This document shows, piece after piece, positions 40,567-48,759 of a stretch of 64,000 nt of DNA (its first letter is position 1; every line of letters begins with the position of its first letter). This DNA comes from Cladosporium sp. IMV 00045 (lineage: Eukaryota; Ascomycota; Dothideomycetes; Cladosporiales; Cladosporiaceae): the NCBI GenBank assembly GCA_001931905.2, contig MSJI02000766.1, forward strand, positions 1 through 64,000. The letters are read 5' to 3'. A program made the position numbers and the translations under genes. The notes below the pieces were generated by a model. That model did not search any database. It was not told the origin of the DNA and saw only the letters and a program-made list of their open reading frames with translations.

Positions 40567-43500
40567 TCACGGAGCTGCCGAAGTCGGTGCTTCTCTTGTC
40601 AAAATTTCTATCACCTCCGTGAGACGACGGAAACGGTGCTCCCAATCTCTGAGCATTGTTTCAGAAGCGACTTGGCCCGATTTATAGTGCATCAAACGAT
40701 CTTTCGACTTTTGCAATTCTCGTTGAGCAGCCTGCAAAGGCGTTAGCCCTTGGCGATCGCGCGCACTCAGATGAGATCCAGCTAATACCAAAGCTTGCGT
40801 GATCAAGGGATTCCCAAGTCTGGCGGCGTGATGCAATGCAATTCGGGACAACCTGTCTTTGGTGTTGATGTCGGCACCTTTGCCTACGAGCGTGTTGACG
40901 ATTGTGTGGTGGCCATGCAGGACTGCAAATTGCAAAGCCGTGGTGTTCCGGCCACCACGGATGCTCCAGCTCACGCCGTTGATGTTTGCACCTGCAGTCA
41001 ACAACAGATTCAATACCTCTAGATGCCCCCCTTCTACTGCTGCCTGTAACGCAGTGCTTCCATAGAAACCACACGGTGCCGCATTGACATCAGCGTTTGC
41101 AGCCAATAATAGCTTCACCACTTCAAAATGCCCATTTGCGGCCGATTCCTGCAATGCTGTAGGGCCACTGTATCCGGTTTCATCGTTGACTGTGGCTCCT
41201 CGGTCGATCAGCATCCGCACTATCTCGACATTGCCTCCTGCCGCTGCCCCTGCGAGAGGGTTTCCCAATCTAGGCCCGCTTTTGTCGAGAAACAACTGCA
41301 GAAGTGTGTTTTGATGCTGTTTCGCAGCTTCAAATGCCAGCGAAGGCTGATATCCTGTTTCGTCAGCATTGAAGAGCAGTTTCACCGCCCCCCAATGACC
41401 TCGTCTGGCGGCCGAGGCTAGCGAGTCTTTGAACATCTTGACGTTCCTTGTTCCCAGCAACAGCTTCACAACTGACTCGTGTCCGTGTGTTGCTGCGGAT
41501 GAAAGTGCCTCAGACCTTTGGTCAACGCGGAACTGTCCTGTCTCTAGTAAGAGCTTCACTGTTGCCTCACTTCCAGATTCGACGGCGTCGAGCAGCGCTG
41601 AATTAGAGCCGAGATTCTTGAAGTCGAAGTCCACTGCGACTTTTCGCGTGTCAAGAAGCAGCTTCACCATCTTCTGATCCCCACGCTTGGCCGCTATGGA
41701 GAGTGGTGTTCTGCCAGCACCGTCTGCCACATTGATATTGTCGCATCCAAAGTTCGGTCTCCATCTGCGTTGCATCCATCTAGGCATATCAGAATGTGCG
41801 TATAGCCGGCCTTTCCCCTTGCAAAATCGACTTATGGCCTCCATCAGACTGTAGAGACCATGCTCGCATGCGTAGTGCTGCAATGTCGTAGGTCGCCCAG
41901 AGCGGTCGAAATCACGACTAGTCTTGGTAGAGTCTAATAGGTTCCAAACCATATATGAAGGCCACTTCGTGAAGCCCATCACATTTCTCAGTGATGCGCC
42001 GTGGTTTTCCGCGGCTTTCATGTGATCTTTGCAATATCTCGTGGCATACCTCGTGAATGGCAATTTGCTGAAAGGACGCAGTGTTTCTTCGTCGAAAGCT
42101 TGTATGTAACGAAGGCAGCTCATCATCAGTCGGTAATGTGCTCGCCCAAGCAAGCCGAGATCAGAGCCAGCTCGACTGAAGGTTTCGAGAAACGAGATGC
42201 CTCTTGTTGTCATGTAGTCCTGGACAGACTCATGATCAAATTGGAGCGTGACTCTGCTTAGATCGTTTGAGCGATGATTTCCATCGTTCAACACATCAAA
42301 TTCGGGTTGGCGTGGACCAGCATCGTCGAGACTGCCTCTTCCGAGATACTTTTGGATGAGACTGTCGATCAAGAGTCTTTCGGAAGCGGTTTCGTCGATG
42401 ACGACGGTTCGAGCTAGACCTGAAGACAAACGAAGTACCCTCTTTTCCATCGTTTCATCGTCCGCGCACCAGTGAGCAGAAGCCTCACAATCCCGAATGG
42501 TCCGGAAATGTTTGTCTTCTTCGTCTTCGTCAAAAGCGACCGCGTACCGTAACTCTGCGAGAGAAAGAGGCCGCGCTGCGAAAGTGAGCCATCGCAATAT
42601 CCGCAGCGCCCACATCCGATCTTGCTGCTTTGAAGGATCCTGAAGATGATCGAACATACTTTGGTATACGTCGCTGAGCTCCTTTGGGGTTTCCTTGATG
42701 ATGTCCAGAATAAAGTTCTTCCCGAAGTTTTCGTGATCGCGCCGAGATATCACTTTCCTTGTGACTAGAACCACCCATTGGAACACACCCAACGCCCTCG
42801 TCGCAACTTGTTGATTAACCTCAATCCAGTCTGAGTCATCGGTAGAGGACATATAAGGCTTGAGCTCTGAATTGAGGAATTTCTCAATGTCGCTTGCATT
42901 CTCATCCTCCACGGTAATGCGGAAGTCCCAGTGACGCTTAGAGAAGATGTTAGGCCAAGGTCGACACGACACACAAACGTGGAACCGGGCTGATGCACTT
43001 GGACAGAGTTTTCGCAAGTAGTTCAGAAGATCCGTTGCAGTATCCTCTCCTGCTTCGTCGAGAGCATCGATGTGGAGGCAGAGTTTCTTCTCCTTGATGA
43101 ATCGTGGGACAAATCCTGCCAGCTGATCCCTAAGCTCTGATTCCGTCCAGTCCCATTTCAAACCTTGGGCCCCGTGCTGTGTAGGTCTTTTTTCGAACTG
43201 GGTGATTTGGACGAAGTCAGAGAGTAGCTTCGAGTCATGGCTCAGGATCTGGTGGAGTAGAGACCGAAAAAGGCCTAGAATCGAGTGTTGCAGCGGGTCT
43301 CCTCGCCGATGGAAAAAGAATGAAGCGACCAAAGTCGACTCTATTGACCCTTCCTGGGTTGTTGAAAGAATGGAGTCCATGAGAGTTGACTTTCCGGATC
43401 CTGGCCTTCCTCTGATCCAAAGGAGTCCGCCGGATCTGACCCAATCACGATAGTCCGGATGCTCATAGATCCACTTACATGTCGCCGGTGCATTGGCAGT

Positions 43501-44276
43501 GATGTCGCTTCGCCGTTGCATATATGGAAAAGCTAGTGTTTGGAGACATTGGTCGTTCACATCAGTCATGTTGAAATTGTGATAATGCGAATTCATAGCT
43601 ACCATTCTTCAGCTGTAGTCTGACTTTTCGTAGACAATCAGTCCTTACCAAATTGCATGTTTCCGCCTCCTGAATCGTACCTGGCGCCCTGATTGTGAAA
43701 CGTGTAATTGTTGTTGTTCCCACCTCCCGTGTTGAACGATGTTCCGCCTTTTTCAGTGACATTCTGGTTACCAGAACCATGATGTGTAAACTTCACACCT
43801 TCTCCATCCTTGGCCAGCAACTCAACAGCATCCTTCAGACCAGAGAGCGCATCCCCGATGATGAAGATCTCTTGTTTCTCCAAAGTGTTGAGATAGCCCT
43901 CGATCTGCTTCCAGAGCTTTTGCAGCTTGGTATTCTTGCCAAAAATGGCCGCTGACGCCCCCTTCCAGATACGCTTGGCAGGGTTGGCGCCATCTTCTGG
44001 GCAGAGGTCCTAAAACAGTGCCTCCAGCTGCTGAAAGGCTTCCTCACACTGCTTCAAGACCGGTCTGGCATTGTTGCGCAAGGTAGGGTCTAGCTTGTCG
44101 TTGTTCTCCTTGGCTTTCTCAAACAAGTGCTGCAACGGAGGGAGCTGCTCGAACAGGTGTGCGAGGTTTTCTGGAAGGCCGTGAGCGTCTTTGGCCGCTT
44201 GACCGATGTTGATGATCTCCTTTGTAAGACCGATGCAGGCGTTGATCAAGCTAACAATGGCGACAGCTTCCGCCAT
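40567..44276 (-). pseudogene. NACHT-ankyrin NLR-like protein with in-frame stop in N-terminal domain
   Basis: Fungal NOD-like receptor architecture, 1219 codons; exons 44276-43649 and 43598-40567. The 50 bp intron is the only in-phase choice, since nearer acceptors give stops. Residues 1 to about 160 are a SesA/HeLo-like NACHT_N helical domain (MAEAVAIVSLINACIGLTKE). About 165-209 is a Gly/Asn-rich linker, then the conserved LQTLAFPYM segment. Next is a NACHT NTPase with Walker A GRPGSGKST (about 273-281) and Walker B LHIDALDE (about 384-391), and finally some nine ankyrin repeats (about 860-1190). Codon 89 is TAG (44010-44012): TTT TAG GAC inside the N-terminal domain, with clear homologous-type sequence continuing (DLCPEDGANPAKRIWKG). 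A 1009 aa protein could still start at 43589 and keep NACHT and ankyrin parts. Such genes mediate self/non-self and immune-type responses. Confidence 0.8.
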
Positions 44277-44752
44277 GACAAGTTACTGTAGACCGGTGCG
44301 GCTGCTGATGGGTGTGTTCGCATAGCCTCGCACGAGGACACGAGGATGTTGCGAGGTGACGCGAATGCGTGTGCGATATAGAGATGCGAGATTGAGCAGC
44401 GTAAGACACGAGTGCAACACGCAGGGGATCGGTGAGCTTTTTAAGAATGCGGGTGGTGGCATGCTGCACGACTTTATACATGAGCCGATGCAGTACCAAG
44501 TGGCTGACAAGGCGCAGGTCTGACCACCACTGTATGCACGCAGTACTGCCTCAATGGTACGACCTTCATGCACAGCCGGATGCACGATCATGTGGCCGAC
44601 AAGGCGTAGTCGAGGTGCCACTCCATACATGCATGGGGATACCTAGCAAGAGGTGGTAAGTAGGTCTCGGCCTCAGCTCAAGTCTTTCCGGGAACAGAAA
44701 GAAGATGATCATGTATCACGTCCTCTGTTCTGAATCCTTACAATATTAATAA
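44277..44752. other. Upstream region of the NACHT gene
   Basis: About 475 bp. Similar words recur (for example ATACAT with TGCATGC and 'gtggctgacaaggcg' / 'gtggccgacaaggcg' at 44500-44515 and 44592-44606), suggesting an imperfect duplication of roughly 90 bp. No gene was recognised. Confidence 0.4.
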
Positions 44753-45062
44753 GGCTGCGTATACTTCGCCCGTCAGGTTCAGGTACGGAGTGACATTCCG
44801 AAACTTCTCAAGTTGGTGTGAGGTTGGCTATCAGGTTCTCATTAACCTAGTGGTTTTGCGTCAGGTCCAGGTTAGCTTTGGAATTACCGAATATGGTGCG
44901 TTAGGTTGAAAATCTGAACCTAATACCAACCTGACCAGGTTGAAGTATACGCAGTTGTCAGGTTGGACTCCGAATTTTGGCACCCGCTTATCGTTCTAGA
45001 AGAGGTGATTTTGAGTGCCAATCTGAACCTGGCCTGAACGTGAGGGTGAAGTATACGCAGCC
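44753..45062. mobile_element. MITE-like element with TIRs and TAA target duplication
   Basis: 310 bp non-coding element. Both ends begin GGCTGCGTATACTTC when read inward (44753-44767 and the complement of 45048-45062). Similarity continues imperfectly to about 30 bp (cGCCC..CAGGTTCAGG versus aCCCT..ACGTTCAGG). The flanks are TAA at 44750-44752 and TAA at 45063-45065, the 3 bp duplication expected of PIF/Harbinger (Tourist-like) elements. The interior has repeated CAGGTT words in both orientations and an internal copy of the terminus, GAAGTATACGCAG (44943-44955). No transposase is encoded. Confidence 0.8.
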
Positions 45063-45065
45063 TAA

Positions 45066-45270
45066 GTGGCCTCCTCTAAACCATCCCAGCAGCCAGCCCT
45101 CCTCCTCTCCTCAACCAGATCCCATCTCCAAGCCAATCATGATTGACAACGACATGCTCTCAGACGTAGAAGACGACGGGGCGCTGGCCGTCGCGAACGT
45201 CCTACGCGACTGCGGCGCAGCGGACCTGTGAGCCGTCCTGATCAACGCGGATTCTGTACGGATTTTTGGC
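45066..45270 (+). pseudogene. Nucleoside hydrolase relic, 5' fragment
   Basis: Directly after the MITE, the plus strand reads KPIMIDNDMLSDVEDDGALA then VANVLRDCGAADL (about 45125-45230), then a TGA at 45231-45233 and AVLINADS in the same frame. This is the N-terminal part of the inosine-uridine-preferring nucleoside hydrolase fold, where the D-x-D-x-x-x-D-x-D-D calcium/ribose cluster sits; the second acid of the cluster region is present (SDVEDD). After ADS the similarity ends. About 50 codons of a normally 300-400 codon gene remain, with no signal peptide left. A degraded remnant, not a gene. Confidence 0.65.
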
Positions 45271-45381
45271 TGCAAGTGTGAACCCAGTAGCAAAGCGAAG
45301 GGACGGAGAGATTTCGCAGTGTAGTAAAGAAGAATAGTCATTCTGGCCTCACATTAATAAGAGTACATACTCTCCACCCCT

Positions 45382-46677
45382 CTACCTCTTCCTCATCATC
45401 CTCGGCCTAGGGAAATCGAGCGGAAGCTTCAGCTTCGCAATCCTCGTCGCCGCGGCCTGAGCCTTACTCAGGCCACGGGACTCCCTCTCCTTCTCCGTCG
45501 GCGGGCCGACTCTGCAGCCCAGCTCGTGGAAGTACTGGCCGACTTGCCTGTTCTCCAGCCGCAAGTCCTCTTTCAGGTGGTTGATGTCCGTCACGTAGTG
45601 GTCGATGTACAGCGACAGCGCGCACATGTGCGTGTACAGGTAGTCCTGGTGCCACTTGTTGAGCTCGTTGCCTTCGCTGAAGCGTCTGCGCACCGCGTCG
45701 ACGAGCGCTTCCGGGTAGGCTTCGAGTTTCTTCATGAGGATGTCCTTTTTGGGGACTTTCTTGCCTGCGCGGCCGGCGGCGCCGAGCGCGGCGTTGAAGT
45801 CTAGGAGCAGGTTGAGGTAGCGCAGGGCTTTGAGTTTGGAGACGTCTTCGGATTTGCCGATGGGCTCTACGCGGAAGGCTGTGAAGCGGTTGTTGAAATG
45901 GATGGCTTCGTTGTTGCGCGCTTTGTCTTGCCATTCCTTGACTTGGATCAGGCGCATGTCTCCGGGCGGGATGAGGGTGTTGAGAGGGTAGACCTCCTCG
46001 ACGGTGTCGGCGGTTATGTTGGGTTTGGGAATGGGCTTGGCGGCGAGGGCGGCCTCGGCCAGCTCTGCTTGGTTCTGGTCGTTGGCGGTGGTGTCGGCCA
46101 TGGTTTCCAGGATAGCGGTCTCAAGCTCCGCCGACTTGCCGCCTTCATTGCCCTTGGTGATGGCGTTGAGGGTCTTGCTGGCAATCGCCTTCTTCGACTT
46201 CTTCGTACCGAATTCCTGTCCGAGCTGTTCCCGCTGTTGCGCCATGGTGCGCTTCTGTTGGCTATCCTTGACTTGTTGGTTTTCCGAGCGCAACGTGCTG
46301 CGGAGACTGAGGTGGTGTGAGGGTACGAGCTGCAGCTTCTGCTCCTTGGGGTCGTAGACGGCAACATAGTGGGCGACTGGCGACTCGGTGGCAGCGGGTG
46401 TTGCTGTGTAGTCCAGCCTGGGGTGCTTGGTGGAGTGGAGGATGAGGCTGTGTGTGTCCGGCTTGAGCTTCGAGTCGTCCTTCGCCTTGCCAGAAGCCTT
46501 TGCGAATGCTTTGAAGGAGATTTGCGGCACGGTCAAACCGGGTGCGGTGCTGATTACCGGAGGCAGGCCATCTTCTGAGACCGAGACCTTGGCCGTGCCG
46601 TCGATGTGTGTTTTCTTGTTTGGCGCTGCGGCGCCATTGCTCTGTCTCTTGCGCTTCTTGCCGTCCTTTTCGGCCAT
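45382..46677 (-). CDS. RPA49: RNA polymerase I subunit A49 (PAF53 homolog)
   Basis: 431 aa, single exon. A49 forms a heterodimer with A34.5 on Pol I and has TFIIF/TFIIE-like functions in rDNA transcription. Family blocks: the basic N-terminus MAEKDGKKRKRQSNG, LILHSTKHPRLDYTA, HYVAVYDPKEQKLQLVPSHH, RSENQQVKDSQQKRTMAQQR, and the C-terminal tandem winged-helix part with LRYLNLLLDFNAAL, KKLEAYPEALVDAVRRRFSE and KDKL-type LCALSLYIDHY. An in-frame ATG lies 64 codons upstream (46869), but that segment is Cys/Arg-rich and unlike the family, so 46677 is preferred. Confidence 0.93.
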   Translation of the reverse strand: MAEKDGKKRKRQSNGAAAPNKKTHIDGTAKVSVSEDGLPPVISTAPGLTVPQISFKAFAKASGKAKDDSKLKPDTHSLILHSTKHPRLDYTATPAATESPVAHYVAVYDPKEQKLQLVPSHHLSLRSTLRSENQQVKDSQQKRTMAQQREQLGQEFGTKKSKKAIASKTLNAITKGNEGGKSAELETAILETMADTTANDQNQAELAEAALAAKPIPKPNITADTVEEVYPLNTLIPPGDMRLIQVKEWQDKARNNEAIHFNNRFTAFRVEPIGKSEDVSKLKALRYLNLLLDFNAALGAAGRAGKKVPKKDILMKKLEAYPEALVDAVRRRFSEGNELNKWHQDYLYTHMCALSLYIDHYVTDINHLKEDLRLENRQVGQYFHELGCRVGPPTEKERESRGLSKAQAAATRIAKLKLPLDFPRPRMMRKR

Positions 46678-47340
46678 GTTTGTTATTGTATGTGTTGTGA
46701 ATGTGTTTTGTAGTATTTCCTGATATACTCTTTCACAGCAATCACATCTATCTCTCTCAAAAGTTGAAGGTCGGCCAGTCCAAAATTTTGCCCCGACGCC
46801 GACGCTGCCGACCAAGAAGGGACAAGCGCGGCGACTCCACGAGCCACAGCGGCGGGATTCACTTCCCAAGCCTCATATGCTTGAGATCGATCGGTTACCG
46901 CCACAAAAAGGACGTCACCGCAGCAGGCAGATCAAAACACCAGCACGCGTATGCAAAAGCTCCAAGCCGCTACACCGTTGCGCCAATCTGTAGTAGCGGC
47001 ACATCTAAACTCTGCCAGTGACACCATGCTCCATCATAAACAAGTTATGGCATCAACACGGTACAGAGGTACTTCCCTGCTGTCCATCACCTGGTAAATA
47101 TATACTTTCCCTCTCCTATCCACCTTCCACCTCCCACCTACACCCCTCTCTCCTCCACCGTACCCTACCACCCTCAAAACCCCCCACGCTCGCGGGCTCG
47201 CAACCATAAGCTCCGAACGCCCAAAGAACACTGCCCCGCGGAAACTCCAGGTCCGCGAGGGTAAATCGTCCAGCCCGTCTCCGTCGAGGAAGAGCAACAC
47301 TTCGTCTCCTGCACCACAAGACACCAAATCTTCAAGCAAC
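46678..47340. other. Divergent promoter, RPA49 / promethin-like gene
   Basis: 663 bp between divergent genes. The side next to the promethin-like gene is strongly C+T-rich (about 47100-47165), as in many fungal promoters. The RRPE-like octamer is listed separately. Confidence 0.45.
46782..46789. promoter_or_regulatory. AAAATTTT, possible RRPE element upstream of RPA49
   Basis: The palindromic octamer AAAATTTT lies about 105 bp upstream of the RPA49 start. AAAATTTT is the core of the RRPE motif of rRNA-processing and Pol I genes in ascomycetes. One occurrence only, so weak. Confidence 0.3.
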
Positions 47341-48298
47341 ATGGCGGACAAGGTTGGAGACGCCACGAAGGGCGCTCAGGACAAAGTCGGCGGCTTAACA
47401 TCAGGCCTTCTTGGCAAACTTGAGGCATGGGGGAACTGGTTAGCAGCTTGGGGCAAGGGCCTGCTGGATAACATCTTTCCGCCGGAGAAGCGTGCTGCTT
47501 TCCTGGCGAAGCTTCAAGCTTTCATGCTCAAGAACCCAAAGCTGTCGGTGAGTACATACCGTGTCTGCGCACGTCAAGACCGATACTGACCACAACCAAC
47601 AGACTTTCCTGGGCATGAACTTTGCTATTACTGGAGTGCCGCTGTTCCTCTTCGTTTTCTTCTCGCTTACCGTTTTCATCTTCGCCCTGGTCGTCGGTCT
47701 TCTCCTCGGTCTGCTCGGTGCCGTGGCTTTCACTCTGTTTGCCGTTGGTGTGGCCTTGACCATCATCCTGCCGACAGTCTTCTTCACTACCATGGCCGCA
47801 ACATTCTTGTTCCTGTGGGGCCTTGGCGGATACTATATTCTCAAATGGGCCAACGGTGAGGGCAGTGGCGAGTCTGGCAAACAGGAAGGAGGACCTTCCA
47901 TCGGCGACAGACTCAACTCTCTCACTGGCGGACGTCTCTCTGGATTTATGAACGCCGCTAAGGACCAAGAAGCGAAGAAGGGCATTGACGGCTTCGGTGA
48001 TGAACACACTCCCGCCAAGAGTGACGAAAAGTCGCAAAGTACCCAGCAAAACGGCAAGACCGAAGCGCCTCAGAAGACGTCTAAGCCTGAGACGAATGGA
48101 AGCCCAAAGCCAAAACCAAAGGCGAACGGCTCACCTGCACCACAGAAGGCCGCAAGTGACGTCACCAATGCCGCCTCTAACACTGAAAAGAAGGCGACTG
48201 ATGCAGCTGGTGGTGCTACGGGTGGTGCTCAAAAGGCAGTCGGTAATGCAGCCGGAACTGCCACCGGTGGCCTGAGTGCTGCGACTGGAACTGGATAG
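47341..48298 (+). CDS. Promethin-family (LDO/LDAF1-like) lipid-droplet membrane protein
   Basis: 300 aa; exons 47341-47547 and 47603-48298 (55 bp intron). The N-terminal 60 residues are amphipathic (MADKVGDATKGAQDKVGG), followed by LKNPKLSTFLGMNFAITGVP and four closely packed hydrophobic helices (about residues 78-165). That is the arrangement of promethin proteins, which partner seipin at lipid-droplet formation sites. The C-terminal 130 residues are hydrophilic, Lys/Ala/Gly/Pro-rich and probably disordered. The family call rests on hydrophobic pattern and the PKLSTFLGMNFAITGVPL segment, and is therefore less certain than the gene structure. Alternative: an unrelated ER hairpin protein. Confidence 0.75.
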
Positions 48299-48759
48299 GT
48301 CTGCCTGTCTGATACGGCGAGGATGATGTGAATTGTTATGATTACGACTGCATAGCATTGTTGTCTGGATATTTGAATGGCGGATGGGAGGGAAGCGACT
48401 GATGGTTTGAATATTTGCTCGATTTTCTTGTATTGCGAGCACACCATCTTTTTAATAACGTGCCATAATGAAGTGTTTTTTCCGCGTTTCAGAGCAAGCC
48501 TCATCTCAAGCATGTGAAGCTCTCAACTTAGTGACATGCATAGGCAGCAACTGCAGCTCTGTGTCTACTGCACTCACTCTCTTACATTTACCAACAAATT
48601 TTGTCCTTTATTTGACCACTATAGACAATGAGAATGTAAGTCTTCACAATCTCACAAACACACTCCCTTGCCGTCGTTGATCATGTTTTCGTCAATCAGA
48701 CCCGCAACTGCCCCGCCAAGTGGGCAGCTCCATCCGTGACGACAGCTCGGGCGTTGAAG
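48299..48759. other. Intergenic region
   Basis: About 460 bp between two plus-strand genes, with the promoter of the UIM protein. No gene was seen. Confidence 0.4.

Noticed and set aside
43599..43648. Two separate genes, HeLo-like and NACHT-ankyrin
   Set aside because: A GT-AG intron of 50 bp joins them in phase, and the order NACHT_N, Gly/Asn linker, NACHT is a usual single-protein layout.
43974..44012. Intron ending at the TTTTAG of the NACHT gene, which would remove the stop
   Set aside because: The only nearby donor gives a 38 bp intron, below usual size, and the junction creates a new stop codon.
44977..45231. 84-codon open frame as a real small gene
   Set aside because: Its first third is MITE sequence and its last third is a nucleoside-hydrolase fragment cut by a stop, so it is a chance fusion frame.
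48736..48759. Earlier GTG start for the UIM protein
   Set aside because: The codon is GTG, not ATG; the first ATG at 48760 gives the basic N-terminus expected.
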